Shown here: in pieces, positions 56,104 through 64,000 of the stretch | Position numbering within the stretch: position 1 is the first letter of the stretch | How the letters are laid out: each line of letters starts with the position of its first letter | From: Halobacillus litoralis | GTDB lineage: Bacteria > Bacillota > Bacilli > Bacillales > Halobacillaceae | DNA: 64,000 nucleotides | Direction: 5' to 3' | Assembly (NCBI RefSeq): GCF_009856445.1 | Contig: NZ_WMFA01000001.1 | Span: 186,001-250,000, forward strand | The notes under the pieces: generated by a model | Seen by the model: the letters and a program-made list of their open reading frames with translations, nothing else | The model's database searches: none | What the model was told of the DNA's origin: nothing | Made by a program: the position numbers and the translations under genes

Positions 56104-57461
56104 TGGAGCCTATGACGACATATTCAGTGTATAAATGGCTGAGAAAGAAAAGAAGGAAGAAGAAGTTCGATCTGTATAAACAGACCTACCATATGATTGT
56201 TGATCCCGTCATGGTTTTTTATAGCGGATTGTTCGTCATTTTTTGTTTGTTCATCGGTTATGAGTGGCTGCAACAGTTAATCCCTCTTTTAGATGGAAGG
56301 GGGACGTTCATAGGTCCTTACGCTTTCTTTCTTCCTTTTTTGGCAATCATTAGTGCGTCTGTTACTTCTTTTACAGATCCTGGTCTCCGTTTTACATCTT
56401 CAGAACTTCAGCTTAGTTTCTTGCCTCACTCAAGAAAGTGGATGCTCACCTATTTGTTTTTAGAAAAGAACATCTTTCAACTCCTGATTATCATGGTTGT
56501 CCCTCTACCATTTGCACTTATATTAATGTCGTGGGAATCTGCCGTTCTATGGTTATCCCTTCTACTTTTCAGTTATCCATTGTCTTTATGGATGCAGTGG
56601 AAACTGTTTTCCATGTCTTCCGTTTATAAAATGAGCGTTTTCTTATTCAGTGCAGCTTTGTCCATTTTACTTTTGCTGGGCTTTCCTACCCCGTTCCTCT
56701 ACTTAGGCTTATCCGTGCTGGTTTTAGTAATTATCATACGTAAAGAAGAGGTGGACTGGGGGAGAGTCATTGATATTAATGATGCGCACGTGTGGAATAT
56801 GTGGTTGGTCGGCTATTTCACTGAGGTGAATATTAAGCCACCAAAAAGATTCGGGATCACCAAGTCGATTTGGAGAAAGAAGAGAGGGCGCCATTATTCT
56901 GTACAGCATCTGTATGGACGGATATGGACCGGGTATCTTCAAAAGTCTGCAGATATAATCTGGAAAACGGTCCCGACTGTCTGTTTGATTATTCTTGTAA
57001 TTCCGCTGAGGGTCGATTGGATGTTAGTGTTTACGCTTCCTATAGCAATTGTTGTTTACCATGAAGTAGCTGGGGGACTTTTTTCTGATGTGGAAAATGT
57101 TTTCCATTCCCTGCCGCTGGAGGAGGATAGCTGTAAGAACAGCTATGTGAAATGGGCGTATGTCGGGTTCCTGCCTGTGTTCATCTCCTTTGGCAGTGTC
57201 CAAATCCTTCTTGGTGAATCATTGGTGGTGATGGGAATGCAATGGATCGCCATCCTCTTGTTCGTATATGTAGACCTTCGACGGGTGATCAGCGAACGCT
57301 TGATGATGGTCCAAAAAGAAAACTTCTACCGTGAAGATTGGAGAAGAGTGGCAGGTTTGGTATTCCTGGGGGCCGGTGTCTATCACCCTTTGTTCTTAAT
57401 CGGAGTTCCGCTTGTTGTATTAAAGCGGGGAAGATTGATTCGAAAAGCAATCATTTCATAA
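56103..57461 (+). CDS. ABC transporter permease, EcsB family
   Basis: The protein (452 residues) has about eight to ten hydrophobic helices and a basic N-terminal region (YKWLRKKRRKKKFDLYKQTY) like EcsB. It carries family features such as a long central loop with HVWNMWLVGYF and KSIWRKKRGRHYSVQHLYGR, and a cluster of helices at the end. Two ATG codons overlap the ATPase stop; the second, at 56103, has GAAGG about eight bases before. Together with the upstream ATPase it forms an Ecs/YthPQ-type exporter of unknown substrate. Confidence 0.78.
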   Translation: MEPMTTYSVYKWLRKKRRKKKFDLYKQTYHMIVDPVMVFYSGLFVIFCLFIGYEWLQQLIPLLDGRGTFIGPYAFFLPFLAIISASVTSFTDPGLRFTSSELQLSFLPHSRKWMLTYLFLEKNIFQLLIIMVVPLPFALILMSWESAVLWLSLLLFSYPLSLWMQWKLFSMSSVYKMSVFLFSAALSILLLLGFPTPFLYLGLSVLVLVIIIRKEEVDWGRVIDINDAHVWNMWLVGYFTEVNIKPPKRFGITKSIWRKKRGRHYSVQHLYGRIWTGYLQKSADIIWKTVPTVCLIILVIPLRVDWMLVFTLPIAIVVYHEVAGGLFSDVENVFHSLPLEEDSCKNSYVKWAYVGFLPVFISFGSVQILLGESLVVMGMQWIAILLFVYVDLRRVISERLMMVQKENFYREDWRRVAGLVFLGAGVYHPLFLIGVPLVVLKRGRLIRKAIIS

Positions 57462-57491
57462 AAAAGATCCTCTGATTCATAACAGAGGATC
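57461..57491 (-). terminator. Terminator of the zinc-ribbon gene
   Basis: GATCCTCTG and GAGGATC-containing arms pair perfectly (57467-57475 with 57483-57491), and the minus strand continues with T6. It may also serve the plus-strand ABC operon. Confidence 0.75.
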
Positions 57492-57738
57492 AATCCAAGC
57501 GGTTATGCTCTGCGAACGCAATAAAAGATTTTTCATCTTCAATTAATCCGCAAGCTCCGCATTGGACTTTTACATGAGGACCTTTGTAGGCCATATGAAA
57601 AGGGTCCATGTTTTCTGAGGAGTAGCCCTCATCTTGTTCACCTGTTCTTGGATTCATTTTTACAGCTTTCGCTTCCTGTTCAATCAAATTAAAACGAGAA
57701 CGATTCGTTTTACAGTTGGGACATAAATAAGGCTGCAT
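57490..57738 (-). CDS. Small zinc-ribbon protein (82 aa)
   Basis: Two cysteine pairs, CPNCKTNRSRFN at residues 6-9 and CGACGLIEDE near 60-63, form a zinc ribbon around a central acidic and tyrosine-containing stretch. Similar 80-residue proteins are common in Bacillaceae and are sometimes labelled DNA alkylation repair, a label not supported by anything visible here. TGGAGGTGG precedes the ATG. Its role is unknown. Confidence 0.75.
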   Translation of the reverse strand: MQPYLCPNCKTNRSRFNLIEQEAKAVKMNPRTGEQDEGYSSENMDPFHMAYKGPHVKVQCGACGLIEDEKSFIAFAEHNRLD

Positions 57739-57882
57739 GTTTGTCCACCTCCATTTTTACGTTTCCCATGTTTTCAAGAATTATGAACAGGCCCCCTGAA
57801 AATCAGGGAATGCCCTAATATCCGTTCTGTCCTTTTGAAGGTATGATGATACTAAGATTACGTGTGATTGAGGTGGAATAGG

Positions 57883-58488
57883 ATGAAGAAGACAATGAAA
57901 ATTCCGGCGGATGAAATCATCCATATGTATGAAACGATGTTATATGATTTATCTTATGACCTTCATGAAAGGTATAGTCACCTTTTAACAGGTCTGCTCC
58001 ATCAAATGGACCAGGAGGGAGGCTCATCAAAATCTGCGCTTTTACTAACTCACATCATAGATGATATGAGAAGTAAATCGAATGAGTCCACCCCTCTATC
58101 TCTTGCTAAAAGGGGTGTGGTTCCTGCGATAAAGCAATTTAGTAAAGAAATAGAAAATCGTTTTGGTGTAACGGTAAGACTTGTGACTGAAAGAAGCTTA
58201 TTTTCTATAGATCATCGGATTTTATTCCGATTGATTCAACAAACCATCCTTTTAATTGTTGAGAATGCGGATACAGATACCATCGACATTCATATGGAAG
58301 AGGAGTCGGTAACCTTCCAATTCCTGTCCCCCCATGACCGGATCGATGCGGATGAAAAGGGTTTTCTGCGTCTTATACAGAAAAGAACAGGTATGGAATT
58401 AAAAATCGAACAAAGGTCAGGGCAGTGGTTCTGGATTTATTTCAAGAAGAGGGGGAATGAGGATGATCTCCATTGTAATCGTGGATGA
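57883..58488 (+). CDS. Degenerate NarL-family histidine-kinase-like protein
   Basis: The 201-residue protein has the size and helical layout of a HisKA_3 dimerisation helix pair plus an ATPase-like domain: YETMLYDLSYDLHERYSHLL at the place of the phospho-acceptor helix, then LLTHIIDDMRSKSNESTPLS and RLIQQTILLIVENADTDTID at the place of the N box. The asparagine and the glycine-rich ATP lid motifs (DNGxG, GxGL) are missing, so it is likely inactive as a kinase. The start at 57883 has GAGGTGG. It overlaps the response regulator gene by 26 bases, which suggests a role in the same pathway. Confidence 0.6.
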   Translation: MKKTMKIPADEIIHMYETMLYDLSYDLHERYSHLLTGLLHQMDQEGGSSKSALLLTHIIDDMRSKSNESTPLSLAKRGVVPAIKQFSKEIENRFGVTVRLVTERSLFSIDHRILFRLIQQTILLIVENADTDTIDIHMEEESVTFQFLSPHDRIDADEKGFLRLIQKRTGMELKIEQRSGQWFWIYFKKRGNEDDLHCNRG

Positions 58489-59119
58489 CCATGCCGTCGT
58501 CCGTTCTGGATTACGGATGCTTTTGAATGCGGTGGATGACTTTGAAGTCGCAGGTGAAGCTTCAGAAGGGGATGAAGCTTTTGCTCAAGTAGAGGAAAAA
58601 CATCCGAACGTCGTCTTGATGGATTTGTCGATGCCACATGGAAAAGACGGATTATCAGCGACTTCAGAAATAAAGAAACAATTCCCTGATACACATATCC
58701 TTATTTTAACGATGCATGATGATGAAGAGTATTTGTTTCGGGCGATTGAACTAGGTGCATCCGGTTGTATTTTAAAGAATGCCCCTCATGAAGAACTCTT
58801 AAAAGCCATCCGCCAAGTAGCGGAAGGAGATGCTTACCTTTATCCATCAGCCACAAAGCGGTTGATGGAAGACTATATGAACACACTGAAAAATGGTAAA
58901 ACGTCTGACTCTTATCGTTTACTGACGGATAGGGAACGGGAAGTGCTGGCATTGGTTGCGAAAGGGTTCGCTAATAAGGACATCGCTGAAAAGCTGGTCA
59001 TCAGTGTCAAAACGGTCGAAGCTCATAAGGCGCATGTGATGGAAAAATTACAACTTAAGACCCGGCCTGAGTTGGTAGAGTATGCATGGAAGAAAGGGTT
59101 GCTTGGATATTCTCTATAA
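58463..59119 (+). CDS. Response regulator, NarL/LuxR family (NreC-like)
   Basis: The receiver domain has the acidic pair IVDDHAVVRSG, phospho-acceptor Asp in VVLMDLSMPHGKDGL (about 53) and Lys in CILKNAPHEEL. The C-terminal LuxR helix-turn-helix is clear: LTDREREVLALVAKGFANKD and VKTVEAHKAHVMEKL. It resembles NreC, which controls nitrate/nitrite respiration in staphylococci, and here it lies with a GAF gene and a PAS kinase gene. The ATG at 58463 is six bases after GGGGGA and is preferred to one two codons upstream. Targets are unknown; the ba3 oxidase genes downstream are one guess. Confidence 0.87.
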   Translation: MISIVIVDDHAVVRSGLRMLLNAVDDFEVAGEASEGDEAFAQVEEKHPNVVLMDLSMPHGKDGLSATSEIKKQFPDTHILILTMHDDEEYLFRAIELGASGCILKNAPHEELLKAIRQVAEGDAYLYPSATKRLMEDYMNTLKNGKTSDSYRLLTDREREVLALVAKGFANKDIAEKLVISVKTVEAHKAHVMEKLQLKTRPELVEYAWKKGLLGYSL

Positions 59120-59132
59120 AGGGGCTGAACGT

Positions 59133-59564
59133 GTGAGGCGATCTTTAGAAGAACTATGTGCAAAAGTTTCTGCAGATACAGACGCGTCCTTAGTGGCTAT
59201 TGCCGAGTTTCATTCACCTTCTAAGGGAATCAGGTGGACGTATGCTGATCGCCCGGTAAATGAAAGGTATAAGCGGATGAGTGTCATGTACGGGAAAGGG
59301 GTAGCAGGCAGGGTTTTACAAACAGGCACAGTTTTCAGATGTGAAAATGTTGAAGATCTTCCTCTGCCGCTCAGAGAGTATCCTATTGTATTATCTGAGA
59401 GAATTCGTGCTTTTGTAGCCATTCCGGTCATCACCCCTTCTCTTTTTGGCGCCGTTCTTTTCATCGCCTATCGTTCATCCCACCCTTTACCAGACAAGAA
59501 GTTGTGTGACCGGTCGGCATCTACTATACAAGCTTATTTTCAAGAAAGGGAGGCGGTGGAATGA
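59133..59564 (+). CDS. GAF domain protein (NreA-like)
   Basis: The 143-residue protein is a single GAF domain with the expected pattern VMYGKGVAGRVLQTGTVFRC, then FVAIPVITPSLFGAVLFIAY. NreA of staphylococci is a nitrate-binding GAF protein that restrains the NreB kinase, and the gene here likewise stands next to a kinase and an NreC-like regulator. The ligand cannot be inferred from the sequence. The GTG at 59133 lies after AAAGGGG; the frame is open upstream into the regulator gene. Its stop overlaps the kinase start (ATGA). Confidence 0.7.
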   Translation: MRRSLEELCAKVSADTDASLVAIAEFHSPSKGIRWTYADRPVNERYKRMSVMYGKGVAGRVLQTGTVFRCENVEDLPLPLREYPIVLSERIRAFVAIPVITPSLFGAVLFIAYRSSHPLPDKKLCDRSASTIQAYFQEREAVE

Positions 59565-60898
59565 AAAAAGAAACGCTCTCACCTATTCTGCCTGGCCGAA
59601 AGGAAGGATTTTTGATTGTAAGGGAAGACGGCGTTGTTACGTCTTTCAATGGTCGTGCGGAGGTTTTATTTCAACGGAACCAGGAGGAGGCAGTGCTGGA
59701 AGATTTGTTTCTTCACCTGTCCCTCGAGGATCTACATAATTGTGAAAAAGGTGTTCTTCTTGAACATTACATCACCCCTCAGGGGGAGAACCCTTCGCCC
59801 GTTTTCTTAGTTGTTCACGATTCGGTCGTGTCAGGAATCCGCTATTTTTATATTACGATTCAAAACCTTGCGGAAAGAAGTACCTTTGATCGTGAAAGTT
59901 ATGAACCATTCAAAGAGCTGCTTGATATTAAGTATGCGTTAGACGAATCTTCCATTGTCGCTCTTACCGACAAAAGGGGAAGAATAAGGCATGTGAACAA
60001 GAAATTTTCAGAGATATCGAAGTACAATGTCGAAGAATTAATTGGGCAGGACCACCGTATCTTAAACTCCGGATATCACTCAAAGGATTTTTTCAAAGAG
60101 CTGTGGCGTACAATCGGCACCGGCTCCGTTTGGAAAGGGGAAATCCAAAACAAAGCAAAGGATGGATCCTTTTACTGGGTAGATACAACCATTGTTCCTT
60201 TTCTGGATGAAAAAGGAAAACCCTATCAATATCTGGCCATACGTAATGAAATTACGGAACGCAAGCGTGTAGAACAAGAGCTCCAACATATGATGACAAA
60301 AATCATTGATGTGCAGGAAAATGAGCGGAAGCATGTATCGAGAGAATTGCATGATGGTATTGGCCAAGAGCTGTATAGCCTGCTTATTACTGTTCAAAGA
60401 CTTGAAAAAGAATACACACACCCATTAATTGACCAGATGAATACAGACATCAGTCAATTGATTCAAAATGTAAGGGATATGTCCTGGGAACTCAGGCCGT
60501 CCGCTTTGGATGAACTCGGGTTAATGCCGGCATTACGCTCGTTTATTAATCGACTAGAAAAATCGTATGGTTTGAATGTGACATTTCAGTCAGACGTCCG
60601 CTGCCGGTTATCGCCTGATGTGGAAACAAGTATTTACCGCATCATCCAGGAAGCGCTGACTAATGTAAGGAAATACGCGGATGTAGAGGAAGCGAAGGCT
60701 TCAATCAAAGAGGAAAGAGGTGTTCTTTTTATTGAGGTATCGGATGAAGGAAACGGATTCACGGTTGGGCGCTCCAATAAAGGTGTGGGACTGTTCAGCA
60801 TGGAAGAAAGAGCTCGAGCCGTCGGAGGCTCACTCTCGATCACATCTGCCGAAAACAATGGAACTACAATCAAAGTGAAAATCCCTTTAGAAGCCTGA
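59561..60898 (+). CDS. PAS sensor histidine kinase (HisKA_3, NarL family)
   Basis: This cytosolic kinase (445 residues) has two PAS-like regions (about 15-110 and 120-240; IVALTDKRGRIRHVNKKFSE and RNEITERKRVEQEL close the second). The dimerisation helix has the phospho-acceptor His in ENERKHVSRELHDGIGQEL (about 270), followed by an ATPase domain with the N box IIQEALTNVRKYA and the G boxes DEGNGF and GVGLFSMEERA. The four cysteines that hold the oxygen-sensing cluster of NreB are absent, so the signal differs. It ends the regulatory operon. Confidence 0.85.
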   Translation: MKKETLSPILPGRKEGFLIVREDGVVTSFNGRAEVLFQRNQEEAVLEDLFLHLSLEDLHNCEKGVLLEHYITPQGENPSPVFLVVHDSVVSGIRYFYITIQNLAERSTFDRESYEPFKELLDIKYALDESSIVALTDKRGRIRHVNKKFSEISKYNVEELIGQDHRILNSGYHSKDFFKELWRTIGTGSVWKGEIQNKAKDGSFYWVDTTIVPFLDEKGKPYQYLAIRNEITERKRVEQELQHMMTKIIDVQENERKHVSRELHDGIGQELYSLLITVQRLEKEYTHPLIDQMNTDISQLIQNVRDMSWELRPSALDELGLMPALRSFINRLEKSYGLNVTFQSDVRCRLSPDVETSIYRIIQEALTNVRKYADVEEAKASIKEERGVLFIEVSDEGNGFTVGRSNKGVGLFSMEERARAVGGSLSITSAENNGTTIKVKIPLEA

Positions 60899-60922
60899 TA
60901 ATAAACCAGGCTTCTTTTTTTA
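60889..60922 (+). terminator. Terminator of the regulatory operon
   Basis: AGAAGCCTG (overlapping the stop) pairs with CAGGCTTCT and is followed by a T run. Confidence 0.88.
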
Positions 60923-60973
60923 TGTCTATTTCCTTTAAGTTTTTTATTAATACTGCTCCTTTTAATGAGTTAT

Positions 60974-61683
60974 TCAACTCATTGGCAGGTTTCTTGAAGA
61001 CTCATTTTCGAGATGTTTTTTGATTGGATGGGGCTGCGGGGAATAACTCGCTTTCCGCGGGAGCGCGGTGAGCCTCCTCGGACTGCGTCCTGTGGGGTCT
61101 CACCCTGCACTTTTTTCCCGCAGGAGTCTCGCCATTCCCCTACGCCCCCTAACCAAGGAAGGTTCTCGAAACTACTACTTAAAAATCACTTGTATGGTTA
61201 TGAGAAGTGAATGATATAAACTCTAGCCCAATTGACGTTTAGCATAGGCAAATGCTTGATACAAGGCACTTTATGCCAGCCTAGGGGAGATGAATTGGAA
61301 CCTTCCTTATGAATACAGGTGTTCTAATCATCCACTTCCCTCAACCATTTAAACTGCCCCTGTTAGAAGTGGTTTCGAGACACTTATAAGGTAAAGGGGC
61401 GGAGGGAAACGGTGAGACTCCTATGGGACGTGTGGGACAGGTGAGACCCCGGAAGGCATAGCCTGAGGAGGCTCACCGCCCGCCCCATGGAAAGTGTTCA
61501 AATGCGGAATCGTCCTGGTAGACACGACTGGCATAAGCAGAACAGCAACGGAATGTGCTTTTCATTCCTTTGCTGTTCTGCTTATGACGCGAGTGTCTGG
61601 ACGATGGAGCAAGACGAACCTTTTCCCGCAGCCCCTAGAACCACACACTAGTCTCGAAACTGAGTTTTCCACTAAAGGGAGCG
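60974..61683. repeat. Dispersed composite repeat, copy F
   Basis: This is the near-duplicate, in the same orientation, of copy C 40 kb away: left half 60974-61175, spacer to about 61372, and right half to TCTCGAAACTGAGTTTTCC. It lacks the 140-bp nested element of copies B and C, showing GACTGCGTCCTGTGGGGTCT uninterrupted, but has its own 120-bp hairpin insertion at 61495-61614. It fills the gap before the oxidase genes; no gene is present from 60899 to 61823. Confidence 0.85.
61495..61614. repeat. Hairpin insertion inside repeat copy F
   Basis: Comparison with copy C shows about 120 extra bases between GGAAAG and CGAACC. The insert is a long imperfect palindrome: arms 61509-61555 and 61563-61605 around a 7-base loop, with an inner 24-bp stem (starting CATAAGCAGAACAGC) carrying one mismatch. 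It has no open frame of note. Confidence 0.8.
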
Positions 61684-61823
61684 TTTTTTGAATTCCGTTT
61701 TATTGAGCATAAAAAGATGGAATAGGGGATTTTGCTTTTTAAGATGAGGGGATTCCCCGATATTTTATTTCCCATCCGATCGATACAATAGAACTAGATC
61801 AAATGAAGGGAAGAGGGGGCGGA

Positions 61824-61949
61824 ATGGTTATGAAAAAACAGGAGGATCAAACAGATTTGAGGGGGACCCTTGTGAGTGTTCTGGCCGTTGGGGCCATCAT
61901 TATAGTCATGTGGGTGAGCATCTACTTTTTATATATCCAGAGGTTATAG
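61824..61949 (+). CDS. Cytochrome c oxidase subunit IIa (ba3 type), 41 aa
   Basis: A short peptide starting MVMKKQEDQTDLRGTLVSVL has one membrane helix (LVSVLAVGAIIIVMWVSIYF) and ends LYIQRL. This matches the one-helix subunit IIa of ba3 oxidases both in pattern and in gene order, directly before subunit II. AGAGGGGG precedes two possible ATG starts (61824, 61830). Confidence 0.75.
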   Translation: MVMKKQEDQTDLRGTLVSVLAVGAIIIVMWVSIYFLYIQRL

Positions 61950-61961
61950 GAGGGGAAGGTC

Positions 61962-62435
61962 ATGCATTTACACAAATATGAAAAAATCTGGCTTATTTTC
62001 GGGATTACGGCACTCATTATCTTTTTATCTGTCGTTGGCGTAAGCGCCTTCCATCAGGGACATACACCTTCGGGAGGTCATATGAAAATCGATCCCGATA
62101 AGGTTTCTGAAACAGCTCCCTTCGATCAGCCGGGGGTGCACGAGAAAGAAGATGGTACCTATGAAGTGGTAATGGTGGGGAAAGCTTTCGGGTACGACCC
62201 TGGGAAAATTCAAGTACCTGCAGGGAAAGAGGTCATGTTTACCGTTACAAGTTCAGATGTCGTTCACAGCTTTTCCGTCGTCGGAACAAATGTGAACATG
62301 ATGGTGGTTCCGGGGGAGATCAACCATAAAAAGCATACGTTCCAAGAGCCTGGTACGTATCTGGTCATTTGTAATGAGTATTGTGGATCCGGCCACCATT
62401 TTATGAGCACAGAAATCGAGGTGGTTGAACAATGA
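61962..62435 (+). CDS. Cytochrome c oxidase subunit II (ba3 type)
   Basis: This 157-residue subunit takes electrons from cytochrome c through the dinuclear CuA centre. One N-terminal membrane helix (IWLIFGITALIIFLSVVGVS) anchors a cupredoxin domain. The CuA ligands are complete: His in DVVHSFSV and the cluster CNEYCGSGHHFM. Having one helix instead of two is typical of ba3 oxidases. AGGAGGGG precedes the ATG. It overlaps the subunit I gene by four bases. Confidence 0.92.
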   Translation: MHLHKYEKIWLIFGITALIIFLSVVGVSAFHQGHTPSGGHMKIDPDKVSETAPFDQPGVHEKEDGTYEVVMVGKAFGYDPGKIQVPAGKEVMFTVTSSDVVHSFSVVGTNVNMMVVPGEINHKKHTFQEPGTYLVICNEYCGSGHHFMSTEIEVVEQ

Positions 62436-64000
62436 TAATGGGACAAATAGCAAAGGGAGAACGGAAACTGGCTCTTGCGAACTTAGGTTTCGCTTATGCG
62501 GCTTTCTTAATTGGGACACTTTGTGGTCTTCTTCAGGTGTTTATAAGAAATGACGCTCTAACGTTGCCTGGGTGGCTGGATTATTACCAAGTGTTAACGG
62601 CTCATGGACTATTGCTTGCTATCGTCTTTACGACATTCTTCATTTTTGCCTTTTTTCAGGCCGGGATGAGCCGGTCAATTGGGTCATTCGGTCCTAAAGT
62701 CCTTTTGTGGAATTGGATTGGTTTTGTTGTAACGTCATTAGGAACCCTTTTAGTTGTCATCATGGTGATCGGAGGCCAGGCTTCAGTCCTCTATACCTTT
62801 TATGCTCCTTTGCAGGCTCACGGCCTGTTTTATGTAGGCCTTGCCTTATTTGTCATCGGTACGTGGATCCAGGGGTTTGCTTTAATCGGTCACTACCGGG
62901 TATGGAGAAAGCAAAATAAAGGAGAACTCAGTCCGTTATTTGCATTCATGACGGTGGCTACGATTATTCTGTGGGTCATCGCCTGTCTTGGGGTTGTAGC
63001 ATCTGTTCTCTTTCAGTTTATCCCATGGGCCTTCGGGATGGTGGACGGAATCAACGTCGAATTGAGCCGTTCTTTGTTCTGGTATTTCGGTCATCCACTC
63101 GTTTACTTCTGGTTACTTCCTGCGTATATGGCATGGTATGTAATTGTACCGAAAATTCTCGGAACGAAGGTTTTCAGTGATTCGCTTGTACGGTTATCGT
63201 TCGTTCTGTTTATTCTTTTCTCCATTCCTGTCGGTTTTCACCATCAGTTGACAGAGCCAGGGATCGCAAGTTTTTGGAAGTTTCTACAAACAGTATTGAC
63301 GTTTATGGTCATCATTCCTTCTTTGATGACAGCCTTCTCTATGTTTGCCACGTTTGAGTTACGGGGCAGGGAGCTTGGAGGAAAAGGTTTGTTTGGATGG
63401 TTCCGGAAGCTGCCATGGAAGGATGTTCGGTTCACCTCTATCTTTATCGCCATGGCTTTCTTTATTCCTGGTGGAGCAGGCGGAATCATTAATGCAAGTT
63501 TCCAGATGAATGAAGTGATCCACAACACACTATGGGTCGTGGGCCACTTTCATATCACGGTCGGGACACCTGTAGCCATGACATTCTTTGGTCTGACGTT
63601 TTGGCTGATCCCGTACTTGACTGGAAGACGTTTTACGAAAGCTCTTCAAAAGCTCGCTTTTATTCAAATCATTTCATGGTCAGTGGGGATGCTTCTCATG
63701 AGTACAGCCCAGCATGTATTGGGGTTGATGGGCGCTCCGAGACGTACCGCCTATACAGGCTATGCTCATGATGATGCACTTGCGTGGTTTGATGGTATTT
63801 TATCCAATCATGTGACGATGGCTGTCGGCGGATCTATTCTCTTCTTGTCGGCCTCGCTGCTAATATTCATTGTCATTCAATTGTGGTGGGTAGCACCTAA
63901 GGCTGACGCTCATCAAGCAGAATCGTTTCCTTTAGCACCCAGCGATGCTACGGCTACACCAAGATTTTTGGAAAACTGGAAGCTTTGGATCGGAATCGCT
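62432..64000 (+). CDS. Cytochrome c oxidase subunit I (ba3 type), partial
   Basis: The frame opens at ATG 62432 (overlapping the subunit II stop; GAGGTGG upstream) and runs to the window end, about 523 codons. Many membrane helices are visible. Heme and copper ligands appear in LTAHGLLLAIVF (low-spin heme His), FGHPLVYFWLLPAY (CuB His and the cross-linked Tyr), HHQLTEPG (CuB histidines) and VVGHFHITVG (heme histidines). This enzyme reduces oxygen to water and pumps protons with high oxygen affinity. The upstream regulatory operon could sense conditions for its use. The 3' end is outside the window. Confidence 0.92.
   Translation, partial: MIMGQIAKGERKLALANLGFAYAAFLIGTLCGLLQVFIRNDALTLPGWLDYYQVLTAHGLLLAIVFTTFFIFAFFQAGMSRSIGSFGPKVLLWNWIGFVVTSLGTLLVVIMVIGGQASVLYTFYAPLQAHGLFYVGLALFVIGTWIQGFALIGHYRVWRKQNKGELSPLFAFMTVATIILWVIACLGVVASVLFQFIPWAFGMVDGINVELSRSLFWYFGHPLVYFWLLPAYMAWYVIVPKILGTKVFSDSLVRLSFVLFILFSIPVGFHHQLTEPGIASFWKFLQTVLTFMVIIPSLMTAFSMFATFELRGRELGGKGLFGWFRKLPWKDVRFTSIFIAMAFFIPGGAGGIINASFQMNEVIHNTLWVVGHFHITVGTPVAMTFFGLTFWLIPYLTGRRFTKALQKLAFIQIISWSVGMLLMSTAQHVLGLMGAPRRTAYTGYAHDDALAWFDGILSNHVTMAVGGSILFLSASLLIFIVIQLWWVAPKADAHQAESFPLAPSDATATPRFLENWKLWIGIA

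Overview
The window looks like a chromosomal segment of a spore-forming, moderately halophilic Bacillaceae of the Halobacillus type. The signs are Bacillus-style ribosome binding sites, sigma-B, sigma-D and CcpA-like sites, a HemAT aerotaxis receptor, an intracellular subtilisin, a KatE catalase and a gene set that fits the ornithine-D-aspartate cell wall reported for Halobacillus. The genus is inferred; no rRNA gene is present. Nearly every gene is ordinary bacterial core or semi-core, so the few plasmid-like features stand out.

Layout. 1-3362: an MFS exporter fragment and two amino acid/dicarboxylate symporters. 3718-9218: an SDR protein, HemAT, and a four-gene minus-strand operon of DUF948/YtxH envelope proteins. 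9953-20489: a complete glycogen operon (glgB-glgC-glgD-glgA-glgP plus a GH13 enzyme and a PH-domain protein), followed at once by a perfect parS site. 21412-24743: sigma-54 (with a cre site in its leader), a YihY membrane protein and a DmpA-type peptidase. 25109-33504: the two glutamate synthase subunits and a large catalase with a sigma-B promoter. 34459-43351: an M20 dipeptidase, a GrpB protein, and a MoxR/DUF58/DUF4129/DUF4350 cluster with SpoIIM-like and RDD proteins. 44221-47850: an ATP-grasp ligase, a MurE-like ligase and an Asp/Glu racemase. 48720-51031: ftsX without ftsE, then an M23 murein hydrolase activator. 52105-55275: intracellular serine protease, then an iteron array with a ParM-like actin and a ParR-like ribbon-helix-helix gene. 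55411-57738: an Ecs-type ABC transporter and a zinc-ribbon protein. 57883-60898: a NarL-type regulatory operon. 61824-64000: a ba3-type cytochrome c oxidase, cut by the window end.

The most unusual content is (1) a complete-looking type II (actin-based, ParMRC-like) partition locus in a chromosomal setting, with a centromere-like array and, about 1.7 kb upstream, a palindrome made of two abutting DnaA boxes; (2) the ATP-grasp/MurE-like/racemase set, which makes a coherent pathway for D-aspartate in the cell wall; (3) a family of large composite inverted repeats (at least six loci plus a remnant) that carry further nested insertions; and (4) an ftsX gene lacking its ftsE partner.

Regulatory sites read directly from the sequence tie several genes to known circuits: sigma-B for katE and the DUF948 operon, sigma-D for hemAT, CcpA for rpoN and perhaps for glycogen. 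No tRNA, rRNA, CRISPR array or intact insertion sequence was seen.
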